A DNA stretch of 64,000 bases from Welwitschia mirabilis (GCA_051453625.1 JBOZIK010000001.1:160534625-160598624), one strand, 5' to 3'. Numbered from the stretch's first letter, positions 1 to 12,220 are shown. Notes: generated by a model from the letters alone, not told the origin. Numbers and translations: made by a program.

Positions 1-806
1 GATCGGATCCTAAGGGGTTAACTGAACATTGAGTTGTAAGAACCTGGAATGATCAAAAAGTTCACTTAACCAACCTATTTAAGTAATGGCACCAGGAGGG
101 GTTAACTAAATGTTTGAGGGGTCCATCGGCAAGAATGAAAACACAAAATTTATAACTATTATATAACCATTTTCTGATCATTAAAAGTGTGTTTTCACTT
201 GTAATAATTCTAAAGGTCTTTAATTATAATAGCAAAGAGTTAAATCATTATTAAGATCTTTTTGTCAAGCTATTAAATCTTGTGGATTGATCATTATACA
301 CTTTTGGTATTGCATTCCTGACTAAAAATGAACCAACATCTATTGCGTCTTTACATATAAAGTCAGATATATAGTACTCTGTTATTCTTGGATTATATCA
401 TCTTTACAAGAAGTGCTTTATTACTTTCATCAAGTCAAAGATCAAGTGATACTTATTCACTTGGGCATACTGCCATCATTTCCAAGCTTTCTTACAAAAA
501 GTTTTAAAAATCCATTTTAAAGATTATAGGTAAATCTAAAATACCAGGAAGAGTTTAATGGAGATTCGGATCAGACTTGATAATAAGCTAATTATCGAGA
601 GTGGAGTAGGAGATTTTTCTAAACTACTATAAATCTTACATGCATTTGATTGGTATTTTTATTTCTTTTTATTGTTTTCATTTTTTAGAATACCTTCAGT
701 TTTCTTGTGTAAAGTTTTTAGTGATTTATTTCAAGTAAGTATATGTTATGAACTTATTTAAATAATTTTTAAAAACATATTCATTCCCAGGGTTTTTGAT
801 CCTACA
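1..806 (+). repeat. C1 5' LTR, 3' portion
   Basis: This is the last 806 bases of an LTR whose complete copy at 4907-6263 is 1357 bp. It ends in cctaca, followed two bases later by a primer-binding-like site. The LTR start and the left target duplication lie outside the window. Confidence 0.9.
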
Positions 807-808
807 AT

Positions 809-820
809 TGGTATTATAGT
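809..820 (+). other. C1 primer-binding site (decayed)
   Basis: tggtattatagt starts two bases after the LTR end. It resembles TGGTATCAGAGC, the usual copia site complementary to the 3' end of initiator Met tRNA, with several substitutions. The C2 copy at 20531 is better kept. Confidence 0.75.
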
Positions 821-842
821 AAGTTGAGTCCCTATTAAGATT

Positions 843-2395
843 TTAGTCAATCTAGATCTAGAACCCAAAAATAAGTAATTCATCTAAAGTATTTTCCACT
901 CATCGTTCACCTATTTCTGATGGATCAAATTATGCTTATTAGAAATCCCCAATGAAAATCTTCCTTAGATCTCTAGATGTAAATATTAAAGAGGTTACCT
1001 ATAAAGGATATACTATGCCTACATTAGCAAAAATTAATGTAAATGATAATACTATTTTAGTTGTACAAAATTGAGATCCATGAACTACTATTGATAAATC
1101 CAAAGCTACTAAATATGTCATGTCTTAATAATATATTTTGTGCAAATGAATTTAAATGCATTATAAATTATGAACATGCAAAGAAAGCATGAGATATTCT
1201 TGAAGTCACTCATGAGGGAACATCCAAAATCAAGCAAGTCAAGATTTGAATGCTTATCTCAAATTTTAAAAACATTAATATGAACAAGAAGAAGATATCA
1301 CAAGAGTTATTTTATAGACTTACTAATCTTATCACTTCCATAGTAAATCTAGGTGAATATTTGAATCATGTAAAAGTGGTTAGTAAAGTGCTAAGATTCC
1401 TTTCAAAGAGATTTGAATCAAAAGTTATAGTAATTAAGGAAAGCAAGAAGATAAACACAATGGCACTAGAAAAACTTCAAGGTAATTTGCAAACATATGA
1501 ATTGAAATTTACTAAATATAAGAAGAAAGATATTGCTTTGAAGTGTATGCAACAAGAGTATAGGTTTAAGAAGTTAGATGAAGATTTAGATGATAATTAA
1601 TTTTCTCTTGTAGTAAGAAAATTCAAGAAATTCTTGCATAAAAGAAAAAAGGAAGGTGAGTCAAATAGAAGCATAAAAAGAGAACACCCAAAGTATAGGA
1701 AGGAATAAGAAAAAGAAAAAGAGATCTAATGCTATGCTTGTAAAGGCTTTGGACATATAGAAAATGAGTGCCTGAACAATAAAAGAAATCATAGAAAATT
1801 AAAGACATCTTCATTTATTACAATATGGGATAATATAAATCAGAATGATGATAGTAGTTCAAGTTAAGAATATAATGGAGATAGAATACTATCTTTCATG
1901 GCAATTGTGCCTACACTATAGAACTTACCTAGTACATCAGATCCTGATAATTTAGATGTGATTAATGAAGAACAGGATGAGCTAAAAGATACTTATTAAA
2001 AACTGTACTTAAAATGTGAAAAGCTAGCAAAGAGAATAAATTATTTAAACATGATTATAAAGTATCTCACCAAATAAAAATGAAGAAATGAAATCAAAGT
2101 ATAAAAAGATCAAATCTAAAAATTCTAATCTCATTTTAAAGGTAAAAGATTTAGCTTTTTTTGTTAATAAATTTTATAGTAATTCTTCTAAAGTACAATG
2201 GATGCTTAAAGTTTTAAAACCTACTAGTAATAAGTGGGGTATTGGCTTCATCCCTCAAAATCCTCAAAATCATAAAAAATAGGTAACTTGGTAAAGTACG
2301 TTCATTTGTAAAGGTAATTTCCTTTCTATGATAAATCAGGTCATTCAAAACTATTTTACACTACTAGAAATTTAATGTTATTTTCAAATTCAATT
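843..2395 (+). pseudogene. C1 gag pseudogene
   Basis: Gag would form the particle shell. The N-terminal block around 905-1010 matches the FDGLNYAYWKD region of C2 gag. An open stretch of 116 codons (1250-1600) carries the central UBN2-type gag domain, including the LQTYEL segment. A complete CCHC zinc knuckle, spacing C-x2-C-x4-H-x4-C, lies near 1733-1774. A second, eroded knuckle lies near 2315-2360. Between them (2088-2282) a coiled stretch with SSKV and GIGF words resembles a conserved Sirevirus gag segment. The start codon seen in C2 reads agt here, and many stops interrupt the frame. Confidence 0.85.
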
Positions 2396-2499
2396 AGTTA
2401 TTTTACTTTTAAATTTATTTTAAAATGAGGTATATCATATAAGTCTAAAAATAATAATTATATAAAAGCTAATGATGTGGAAAGTATTTTAACTCAGAA

Positions 2500-3060
2500 A
2501 GCTTTCAAGGTCTTAAATGGTAGTAGCTGGTACTTAAATAGTAAATGCTTAAGATACATGACAAGAGACAAATCTAGTTCCCCAGAGTTGAGTAACTTTA
2601 ATAGAGGATAATTTACTTCTGGTGCTAATAAAAGAGCAAAAATTGAAAGTATTAGAAGCATAGGTAGAGGTAACTTATATAAATTTAATAAAGTTTTATA
2701 TGTTAATGGTTTAAAGCATAATTTACTAAGTATTAGCCAAATTTATAATAAAAGTCATAAGGTAGTTTTTGATAACTCTAAATGTAAAATTTTGCATGTC
2801 AAATCAAATGATATTATCCTTAGAGCAAATAGAATAGATAATGTTTATAGCATAGATCAATTATTTTCCCCATGTTATTTTTCTCATGATGCTCATGAAG
2901 ATTTTTAGCATAAATGACTAGATCATGTTGATTATAAAGTTAAAAAAGAAAATAATTTTACAAATTTAGTTAACAAAAAATGTCAACTAGTAGATAGTGT
3001 TATGAAACCTTTAAATTATGATATTTTTCTTAATCATCAAAATGAACTACGAGTTAACTC
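2500..3060 (+). pseudogene. C1 pol remnant: protease and pre-integrase joined to RNase H tail
   Basis: The protease motif region (SWYLNSKCLRYMTRDKS near 2523-2575; Asp of the DSG triad reads Asn) is followed by a pre-integrase domain with VNGLKHNLLSIS near 2705-2740. The pre-integrase histidine region near 2910-2940 ends abruptly. At 2981-3013 the frame reads QLVDSVMKPL, the counterpart of the QLADIFTKPL tail that closes copia RNase H. The intervening integrase, RT and RNase H (about 2.5 kb in C2) are absent. This may be an internal deletion or a spliced cDNA. Confidence 0.8.
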
Positions 3061-3085
3061 ATCATCCTTTAGCTAATTATAGGGT

Positions 3086-3240
3086 TGTCGATAAAATCTA
3101 TGAGTCAGTTAACTAAATGTAGTCAGTTGACTAGCATAAAAACCTAATCGTCTGGACCATTCTTAGTACTATAGATCCATGTCTCAACTGGTTGATCGGA
3201 ACTTCAACTAATCAACTAGACTTAAAGGATTATGTTGTAG
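3086..3240 (+). promoter_or_regulatory. C1 cluster of LTR-type repeat words upstream of the extra ORF
   Basis: Words such as gttaactaaatg, gttgactag, ggttgatcgg and caactagac repeat here with irregular spacing. The same kind of word is reiterated in the C1 LTR (5065-5590). The cluster lies between the RNase H tail and the extra ORF, about 200 bp before a TATA-like site. A regulatory role is inferred from position only. Confidence 0.35.
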
Positions 3241-3293
3241 AAGTATCATTGATGGATCCAATTTATTTTTTAAAATCATTCTAATTAATCTTT

Positions 3294-3302
3294 TATATAA
3301 AA
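3294..3302 (+). promoter_or_regulatory. Candidate TATA box for the C1 extra ORF
   Basis: TATATAAAA lies 109 bp before the ATG at 3411 and downstream of the LTR-type repeat words. The matching position in C2 (about 25535) reads tttaaaat, so the box is not intact there. In DNA this AT-rich, a chance match is possible. Confidence 0.3.
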
Positions 3303-3410
3303 CTAAGTAGTTTCCAAACCCTTTTCATTATGTTCTAGCCTCTTGTTTCTTATAGATCTAGTAATTTTCTTAGATTTCTCTTATTCTCAAGCTCTTGCCA
3401 AGAAGTTGCA

Positions 3411-4400
3411 ATGGCTGAGGGACCTTCTAGGAGAAGCAGCAAGGAAGTTGTAGCTAGGGATCCTTTTTATTTATACCAGGGACTATCTGAAAATGCTTTA
3501 TAAAAGTTCTTTGATAATTTAGAGAAGAAACCTGTATGCAAGGAAAGATCTATTGCTATTTTAGAGCTTAGAGAGTTTAGAGATGTGATCCAACTCTTAT
3601 GAGAGTAAGATCTATCCTATTTTCTTAATGTTTTAGGTTTATCTTATTCTTTACTTATTAAAATGTTTTATTATAATGCTTCTTACAATATTGACTCTAA
3701 AAGCCTTGAAACCCTAGTCTTAGGAAGAGGATAAAAATTACTACTAACATTATTAAGGCTATTACTAATCTTCTAAGAGGAGACTATAAGGATTTTTCAT
3801 CTTTTCATGACTCCATGAAAGATAGGACAACAGTCACAAGAAAGATTTTTGGTAAGTTCCATAACTAAAAGCATACCATTTCTACTTTTTTGATTACTTC
3901 TAAATATCATCTTCTTTACNNNNNNNNNNATTTGATGTACTTAAGAGGAACAAGGCACTCCATTGATGCCCCTACCATCATACTAAAAAATATGATTTCT
4001 CAATTGGAGTACCATAGAACTAGGGCTTTATTCTACTGTGTGTTGATTGCTAATATGTACTATTATTATCATATGATTTTTACCTAATGCTTCAAATCCT
4101 TCAACCCATATAATTCATTAGTCATGTGAAGTTGTCTTGCATGCATATTCTTATAGCATTAAAGAAGTCATCTAAATATCTTTCTCCTAAGGAAGCCTCA
4201 CTAGAAGAGAGACTTTCATACCTAATGCTTATTGACCCTCATACCGGCATATGAAGGAAGCTTTCATTGCAACTAGGTATGATATTGCAGACACTTCTGA
4301 ATAAGCTAGAAGTTCATCATTGAATGTAGCTAAAGAATAGAAAGAAGAAGAAGAAGATTATAAAGAAGGGTCTAAATAAGAGGAAGAAAATGAATTTGGT
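3411..4400 (+). pseudogene. C1 extra ORF after pol (Transposase_32-like)
   Basis: The frame opens with ATG at 3411 (MAEGPSRRSSK) and runs with stops and frameshifts to an acidic, Glu-rich end near 4390. It aligns throughout with the C2 copy at 25650-26710. The part after the gap at 3920-3929 reads SIDAPTIILKNMISQL and then RALFYCVLIANMY. That pattern (hydrophobic helix, SIDxxxxIL, xxLPYxxLI) resembles the Pfam Transposase_32 putative plant transposon protein domain as I know it. Sireviruses are known for an env-like gene in this position. Function is unknown; no membrane anchor or signal peptide is visible. Confidence 0.6.
3920..3929. other. Assembly gap, 10 N
   Basis: The gap falls inside the extra ORF. 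Comparison with C2 (26168-26236) indicates that roughly 70 bp is missing here, so the 10 N are a placeholder and not a measured size. Confidence 0.9.
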
Positions 4401-4892
4401 TATATCTTTTATCTATGCTTATGTTTTTCCTTCTTGCTTATGTGTTTTTTCCTCCTTTGTTATTGAGGTCAAAAGTGGAAGAATTAGTTATGTTACTTAT
4501 GTTCATTTAGTTGTATTTACTCTTGATGATTAATTTTAATTTGTACTACTTATTTTAACACTTGTTTTTCATAATTTCTATCCAAATTTATAATGCACTT
4601 TTATTTTATTATGAACTAGATTTTTGATATATCTCATGGTTGTTAAATAATTCATGATCAAAATGTTATTTCTCATAAATGTTATGCCTCATAAATATTT
4701 TAACATTTTCTTATCTCTTCAAAATTGCATCTCAAATTATTTTAATGAAATCAAAAATTTGAACTTTTAGAAATGTTTTACTTGATATAAATTATCTAGC
4801 ATTTTTTTGTTGCAAAGATTAATAGGCATTTTGTGAGGGGGAGTTTTCTCAAATTTAATATTTTTATACCAAAAAAATATTTGACATCAATG

Positions 4893-4906
4893 TCAAAAGG
4901 GGAGAT
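4893..4906 (+). other. C1 polypurine tract
   Basis: The run tcaaaaggggagat sits directly before the LTR start tgttgaa. Additional tracts lie upstream, gtgaggggga near 4833 and aaaagtggaag near 4473, as expected for Sireviruses, which carry several. Confidence 0.8.
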
Positions 4907-6263
4907 TGTTGAATTATGAATTACTCATTAATGTTAAACTAATGTTTTTTATATAGTGAAATTTGTTATATCTTGTGAAAAAAATATTAATCACTCATAA
5001 GTCAGAAGCTAAAGTAATATTTATCATATTTTGATCTTAAAACCTGTTAAGTTTTGTTACCCTCTTGAGGGATCAGCCAGACTTCTAAGGGACCGATTAC
5101 ACCTAGAGTGAACTCTTAGAAATGAACTAAATTTAGAGGGGTTAACTAGACTTCTGAGGGATCGACTAGACGTATGGACCTAAGAACTAATACTTCTAAA
5201 TTGATTGTCAAGGGGTCGATCAGACTTAAGCATTATGCACCTAATAGTCTTGAACTGATTATTAAGAAATTGACTCAACACCTGAGGAATTAATCAGATT
5301 TTAGAACTGAGCATCAATACTTTACATATAATCAGCAAGGGATTAATCAAATTCCTAAGGAACCAACCTGACTTGATGCAAAAAAACTAAGATGGATTTT
5401 ATCAGGATTAAGTGAGCGACTAGATAGATATATGGGTGACGAGATAAGCGGTCGACTGGCCCTTAAGAATTTAGCTAGACATGAAGCTGTAAGAAACTAG
5501 GATGACCAAAATGTTTACTTAGGCAACATGTTTAAGTAACCACATCAAGAGGAATCGACCAGACATTTGAGAAGTTGACCAGCTAGAATAGAAATGTAAA
5601 TTTTATAACCATTATGTAGTTGTTTTATGACTATTAGAAGCATGTTTTCACTTGTACTAATTCTAAAAGTATTCCATTATAAATAGCCAAGAGTTAAATT
5701 ATTATTAAGATCTTGTCGCTAAACTATATAATTTTGTGGATTGACCATTTTACTCTTTTGGCATTGCATTCTTAACTAAAGAAAAACTAACATCTGTTAT
5801 ATCTTTACATACAAGGTTAGATCTATAGCACTTTATTATTTCTAGGTTGTATCATCTTTAGGAGAAGTACTCAATTATTTTTGTTGAATTAAAAATCAAT
5901 TGATACCTATGTACTTAAGCATAATACCATCACTTCCAAGCTTTTTTGCAAAAAGGTTGAGACTGAGCCTTAAAAAAGAGTCCATTTATAAAGGTTACAG
6001 GTGAACTCAAAATACTTAAAAGCATTTAACAGAGATCCAGATCAAGCTTAATAATAATCTAATCATCAAGAGTGGAGTAGGGGTTTTCCTAAACCACTAT
6101 AAATCTTACATGTGTTTGATTAGTATTTCTATGTCTTTTTATTATTTTCATTTTCTTGTGCAAACTTTTTAGTGATTTATTTCAAGCAAGTCTATATTAA
6201 TTTATTTGAATAATTTTGAGAAACCTATTCACCCCCTTATCTAGGATTCCTGATCCTCTAACA
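4907..6263 (+). repeat. C1 3' LTR, 1357 bp, complete
   Basis: It starts tgttgaattatg after the purine tract and ends cctctaaca. Its length is close to the 1348-1349 bp of the C2 LTRs. The U3 part (5065-5590) is made of imperfect units related to gggtcgaccagactt. The target duplication cannot be checked because the left end is outside the window. Confidence 0.9.
5678..5686 (+). promoter_or_regulatory. C1 LTR candidate TATA box
   Basis: TATAAATAG is followed by ccaagagttaaat. The same spot in the 5' LTR reads tataatagcaaagagttaaat (225-245), and in the C2 LTRs tatattttcaagag and tatattaccaagag. A TATA-like core next to a conserved aagag word in four LTRs supports a promoter. Confidence 0.5.
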
Positions 6264-9172
6264 TTATCTTTCATGTGTTTTCTCAGTTTGAGATCTTCTT
6301 AGTACAACATTTTCTTTCACATGTCTTATTATTATAATGTATTGTACCACATGTCTTCTTGATGTAGCATCTTCTTGCTGCTATGTTTGAGTGTCATCCA
6401 ATGGGTCTCATCTAAACAATGGGATGTACAACACTTCTTTTTCATATTTTAACTTTCTTAATCATTAGTTTGCAATCTAAATTGAACTAATGATGCTTTG
6501 GATAAGTTAAGGTAGTTGAAAAATACTAATAAAAGGTTAACAATATGAGAAATTAATGTTTCATTTAATCATCTTGATAGATATTTAAATTCTTTGTAAA
6601 TTAATTAAAAACCTTCTCAAATAGATTTGAAACATACTCTAAACATGATGCTAAATATCGCTACTTTGGCTCATAATAATTATTGATAAAATATTACTAA
6701 TATAAAATATTTTATATAATATTATCAATGAGATATGATGTCACTTAGGCCTAAAAACATTAGATATAAGATATTAATTATACATGTAATTACCATCCAA
6801 AACTTTAATAACCTAATTTCTTTTCTTATGTATCTAAAATATCTTCCATATTAGATCACAATAAAATATGACTTATAATAAACTTAATGGAATCATAAGA
6901 ATCTCAGAATGAATATACAATTTTAAGGAATTTATTTCACTTAAGCTCATTACATAAGGTATTTAATAATTCAATGAATAAACATATTTGATGATTGATT
7001 TCAGTCAAGTTTGAAATTACAAAGTAAAAATTCTTATCAAATGAAAGATAAATGAGATAAATGGGGATAAAAATTTAAAGCTTTAGTTATTATAACCTCT
7101 CAAGAAAAAAGGAAAACAATTTTTATAGTATTATGACAAAATAATCTAGAGATTTTTTTAATGAAAAAAATTTAGAGGATTGTTTTAGTAAGGTTTAAAT
7201 AGGTGGATGATTATTATATTAATATAGCATATAAAACTTATTTAATCACTTTTTTAAGTTAGATATAATTTATTTTACTATACCTAAATGAACTTAGAAA
7301 TGATTATTATTAAAAGTAAAGTAATAAATTCACATATTTAGACATTAATATACTAAGTGCTTTGATGAAATCTATTTAACAAAACCAACTTATGTTTTTT
7401 GAATTATTACAATAAATAATCACCTGACATGTAGAAATCTTGTCACATAGCATTACTTAGATTTTAGATGTATATGTTTCTTGGATGCTTATGTTTGAAT
7501 ATACATTTTAATTCTTATTTAAAATTAAATATTTTTTACTAAGGAAAAATAAAAAATCTTATGAGAATTCATTCAAATATTAAAAATAAAAAAACTCATC
7601 CAATGTAATATGTAAAAATGTCTTTACATGAGGATCTTTTTAACTAAATATATGAATACATGTCTTAATTATATTTTGAATCATTTTTGTAATATTTTTA
7701 TATTCTCATTTACTTTGAAAGATTTTTAGAAGGCTTGTCATATTTTAGATAATAAATTATGGATATTTGATTCCATATTTCATATTTTTATCCTAGAATT
7801 TAACTTAATTTCATTGTTAACAAGTACAATTAAGAACAATAATTTAAATGTCATCACTCTAAAAATATTTTTTGATTTATGTCATTAGTAATCTAGAAAA
7901 TTGAACATAATCCACATGTTAAATTTACCATTTTAGTTAATTTCCAAATATAACAAATCATTAAACTGACATAAAAAACTAAGGATTTACTAATTTATAT
8001 TTTCTAAGGTTTAAAAAATTTTATTCTAATTCAAAATGATATTATCATTCTTTTGTTTTTATTTTATTATTCTTTTTCTTTTGTTTTTTTTAAGAACTAT
8101 ATCTGCTTTTTAATATGATATTAAGGCTAAGAATTTCTACTTTAAGAATGAAAATCATTGAGAAAATCATAGAAAATTTTATGATTTAAATTTCTTAATA
8201 ACTTGATCAAATCAATAAGAAATATCTTACATAAAGCATGAGTTTATTAAGCTAAACAAGATAATTCATATTTCATAACCAACTTATCAAGATAATTCAT
8301 ATTTTATAATTAAGTTAGACCTTATTTTACAATAAAAAGAATCATTACATAATATTAACATAAGATCTAAGAAGTTAAATTCAATCCAATAACTTAGTAA
8401 AGAGAGTGAGATTTTTCTATTATAGAAGTTAAGAATAGAATAGATTCTTTAATATTATAAAGCCAAAAATATCCTTAAAATTATAAGAAATGAATACCTT
8501 AAGAATCAAAATTGGCAAAATTAACTATTAAGCTTAAAAGCATGATGGAAATAATATGTCTAATGACATATTACCTAATACTAGAGAAGAAACTAGGGTC
8601 CATCATATATGATAATAATGAAACAATAATATATGTACTTTTAATAGAATTTTCTACTTTAATAATAAAGTAAAAATGTCTTTACACTAAGTAAAGAACT
8701 AGGAAAGCGGTTAATTATTTAAAATATTTCAAGCATGTTAAATCTAGTTAAAATATTAAATTCAAATTAATCCAAATTCTTTCTCTAAAAGTTTATAGGT
8801 TTTTAAATTGTTTTACATTAAAATGTTAATAGAATTAATTAAATAATATAAGCTACAATTGAAATGAAAAAAATAATATAACATCCATGAGGAAAAGGCT
8901 ATGTTTCTTAAGAGGAAGAAAAGTTTGAACCTATATTTATTGCTGCAATTATTATATGAAGATTAAGAATCATAAAGAAGATTGTGATAATAATAGATTT
9001 CAATATAAAAAAGGTAGACATTATAAGAAAATTAGAGAAAAACATTTCAAAAATAAAAGGTTATGAAAATATCCTTTCTAAAGAATTTGATGAAGAATTC
9101 AATAATAGTAAATTTAGGTGAAAAAAGATGTAAATAAGTTAGGATACTCATAATGAATATGAATGAGTCCAC
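6264..9172. other. AT-rich stretch, nothing recognised
   Basis: No LTR pair, conserved protein motif or repeat array stands out on either strand. A short Lys-rich stretch near 8890-9110 has a frame that could be a worn gag fragment, but no motif supports it. This is probably very old mobile DNA. Confidence 0.5.
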
Positions 9173-9757
9173 TGATGTGCTACCAAATTGTATGTATTTG
9201 ATGAAGTGTTATGAGCTATTTTGTAAGACATTTATATAGGTTTGGATGTAATTCTGAGGAAAAGAGTTGATGGATGATCACTAAAATATGAAGTTCTTAG
9301 CATGTTTAGAGGCATTTTAGGCACTTTCTAATGCTTAGTACTTTTAAGGGATTAGGTTTGAAAGATAAGGATAATTGTTGTCCCCTCTATTGTCCTCATG
9401 ATAGGCAGGACGATAGACATTTACAAGTCAAATTAGATACTAATATGGACTAGAGCTATAACCAAGTGTCACCTTCATGGTCATCCCCAAAACATGCAGG
9501 ATAATAGTTGATAACATATGTACCATCATCCCCTTGGTTATCTCCATGATAGTCAGGATGACACTTGAAATAACCAGCCAATCTTCATCCTTTTCATGTG
9601 TTTCTTTACCTAATCTAAGAACCTTTTTTGGTGCATTTTATATGATATTTTTTTCTTCTTCATCCTATAAATAAATCTTTCCTTGACTCTCCTATTCTTC
9701 TTTAATGCACTAGACATTCTTATGACAAGAAATTAAAGGGTAGGAGAACCATCTTGG
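9173..9757 (+). repeat. Truncated gypsy-family LTR (5' half)
   Basis: It starts tgatgtgctaccaaattg, matching the G1 LTR starts at 13776 and 32515, and follows them for about 580 bp, including the TATA-like tataaataaa at 9666-9675. The second half of the LTR is missing. The sequence jumps near 9757 to the primer-site and leader region. Preceding 5-mer: tccac. Confidence 0.8.
9666..9675 (+). promoter_or_regulatory. Gypsy LTR candidate TATA box
   Basis: TATAAATAAA is conserved in place with 14315-14324 and 33018-33026 in the two G1 LTRs, followed in each by a (t)cttgact/cttcaact word about 8-10 bases later. Confidence 0.5.
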
Positions 9758-9841
9758 TGCCATTGCTAGGGAAGGCTACTAAGAAGCACAAGGATTATCA
9801 TTGCTTAAGTGAGTAAATTATATTCATATTTGAATATTTAC
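9757..9841 (+). other. Gypsy primer-site region and leader, forward copy
   Basis: ttggtgccattgctaggga resembles the TTGGCGCCGTTGCCGGGGA stretch that follows the 5' LTR in Athila/Tat-type elements. The following leader (gaaggctac, acaaggatta) aligns with the reverse-strand leader at 10327 and leftward. It is cut by the gap at 9842. Confidence 0.65.
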
Positions 9842-9941
9842 NNNNNNNNNNNNNNNNNNNNNNNNNNNNNNNNNNNNNNNNNNNNNNNNNNNNNNNNNNN
9901 NNNNNNNNNNNNNNNNNNNNNNNNNNNNNNNNNNNNNNNNN
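9842..9941. other. Assembly gap, 100 N
   Basis: The gap lies exactly between two gypsy leaders of opposite orientation. Its 100-N length suggests a scaffold placeholder. Unlike most other gaps here, no flanking duplication is seen. Confidence 0.9.
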
Positions 9942-10327
9942 AAAAATAGAGAAAATAGACTTACCAAAATAAAAAAAAAAAATAGAAACACACTATTAGT
10001 CATCTTTCTATAATATTTAGATGACAAAGGAGATGATATCAAATTATTGTGCTATGTAAAATAGAAAATAAAACTATGGGAAAAAAAATTAAAAAAACCC
10101 AAAACCTAGGTCATTATCTATCTATATCATTTGGATGATAGATAGGATGATAGGAACAAAAAACACAAAATTAAAAAAACAAAAAAAATATTAAAAAGAA
10201 AGACTATAATATTTACAATACATAATAATACTATCATAAAAAATACCTAAATTAATATCCAATGCACTTATCTAGGTAATTAAAATCCTTGAATTTCTTG
10301 TGGCCTTCCCTAGAACTGGTACTAAAA
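9942..10327 (-). other. Gypsy leader and primer-site region, reverse copy
   Basis: Read on the reverse strand, the sequence after the LTR is ttttagtaccagttctaggg, a decayed TTGGCGCC-type site, then a leader with ttacctagataagt. That word recurs in the G5 leader (61210-61225). The far part (aaaaatagagaaaatag; gatgacaaaggagatgatatca) matches G5 at 60920-61022. Confidence 0.7.
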
Positions 10328-11556
10328 GGTTTTGGCATACAGTTCTGTAATTATTACATACTTAATCAAATCCTCTCAATTACAAATATTTGCACAAGTA
10401 CGACACACTAATATAGATAAGAATGAATCCAAATGTCATAATTCATCAAAGGCAGTAGGCTTGAAGCTAGAGAATTAATTTTTATGAATTATTTTTATGT
10501 TTTTCTTTTAAGGTTCACTAATGAAAAATACAATGTAAGAAAATAAACATAATATGCAATGTAAACTACTCTAAATGAAATATTTGTCCAACTATTAAAT
10601 CTCTATCACTAAGATATGTTCTATATAACATAGATTAATTAAAGAAAACTATCACTAATCCTAACTAACCTAGGCTGTCAAGTACATTGAATAGAATACA
10701 AAAAAAATGCGATTATTAAGATATGAAATATAAAATACAATGTAATGTAATTTCTAAACTAATGATTTCTAACCTTAACAAAGTTTACCCTTGATGACCT
10801 ATATCAATTATTAAACTATCATGAAATCATAACAAACATAAACCATAAGGGACATGCACATGAATATATAAAAGAAGATTTTCATTAGAGTCGAATCAAC
10901 ATCCTATTATAAAGTAGCAGCATCTTAATAAAGGAGACATAGCCTAACAACAGGAAAGACTATTCTATAACTAATAAATGAATCTCCTATCTTTAATCTC
11001 CTATCATGATATTTTTAGATGTCAAAGAAGATAAACTTAAAGTAAGGGTAAAAATAATATGTATTTATAACTATAGCCTCTAAAAACAATAAATATAATA
11101 GATGCAACAGAAAGACTAATGATGGCCAAGAAGTCCAGGACACTTTGTACAAGTTAGATGAATTTTAGTGCATTAAATAAAACTAGGTGATCATCTTGAT
11201 TATCATCCAAATGATGCAAGAGATGATGCAATATTAAGAGAAGTTCCATCTTTAGCTTCCATCATCGGTATAGTTAGAATCCTTATCATCCATCTTGTCA
11301 TTTGGATGATGGGGTGGACAATAATCGTTTTGAAGTTCTTCATCAAGTCATTTAGCCTTGTAGATTATTAATCCCTATTTACAATGTAAAGTATCAAAAT
11401 TGATCCAAAATTCCCTCAAATGTACTAGTTATTATGCATTTTCATGATTTTCTTATTGCCTCTTAATAATCATTGTTTTCTACTTAAAATTGTCTAAATT
11501 TCCTACAAAACTACTCAAAATATCCCATCAAAAACATACAATTTAACATCGCAACA
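10328..11556 (-). repeat. Gypsy-family LTR, 1229 bp, reverse strand
   Basis: The right boundary reads tgttgcgatgttaaattg on the reverse strand, the counterpart of tgatgtgttgccaaattg. The left boundary abuts the primer-site region at 10327. The length matches G1 and G5 LTRs (1198-1271 bp). It is the 5' LTR of a reverse-strand copy whose body is lost in or beyond the gap. Following 5-mer: tgcac. Confidence 0.8.
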
Positions 11557-11639
11557 TGCACCAACTTTTTTTCACTTAAGTTTGGCCTTATAATCTATAT
11601 CCATCATATAAGATTATTACCTAACTATAATTAACATAA

Positions 11640-12220
11640 GGTATAAGAAAGATTAGAAAGCAATTTGAAACATCACTTTAATTAATATCTTTATTAATCA
11701 AAATGTCCACACATTCTTATAAATCAAGAATAATTCAATGAAAGAGACATGACCCAATACTAAAAAAATCTTTCTCTATAACTAGGATAGATCCCTTGCT
11801 GAACTAATCTCCAAATCATTACAACAATAATTAATGCATCAAAGATGAGAAATGAGAAATCTAAGGGGATTATATATGCCTTTAGATTGATAGTTAAGAT
11901 CATTAAAGAGGAGTAATAGATATAAAACCATTATATCTCTAATTTTATAATGGATTAGGTCTATTTTACATTCATTAGGAGTGTCATCCATTTAGATGTC
12001 ATCCAGATAACTAAAGGAATGATATGTAATATGGATTTCTAATGGATTCTTGTCTTCCATGTGCCTTCTTAATGACATTTAAGTGTCTTCCTCTTAAAAT
12101 CATCATGGGTATCATCTAGATGACCAAAAGAATGACTATTATTTTGTGAACGATCTTAAATTCAACATCATTTATGTGAAAATTTTTAGTTATCTAAAAT
12201 TTACTTACATTTTAATCATC
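11640..12220 (-). repeat. Degenerate LTR fragment related to the gypsy family
   Basis: It shares ordered words with 12841-13775 and with the gypsy LTRs: gacccaatactaaaaa and ctttctc with gatgaatccc, then gtcatcc/ggatga hairpin words near 11980-12130. It is older than the other copies. Confidence 0.5.

Larger units (their letters stand above)
1..6263 (+). mobile_element. C1: Ty1/copia (Sirevirus-like) retrotransposon, left end outside window
   Basis: The order is partial 5' LTR, primer site, gag, protease and pre-integrase stump, RNase H tail, extra ORF, purine tract, 3' LTR. The first 806 bases match the last part of the 3' LTR (for example, gtaagaa near 36 aligns with the same word near 5490). 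Integrase, reverse transcriptase and most of RNase H are missing: pre-integrase sequence runs straight into the RNase H tail near 2970. Long LTRs, an iMet-type primer site, two gag zinc knuckles, an extra ORF and multiple purine tracts fit the Sirevirus lineage. Same family as C2. All reading frames are broken, so this copy is dead. Confidence 0.9.
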
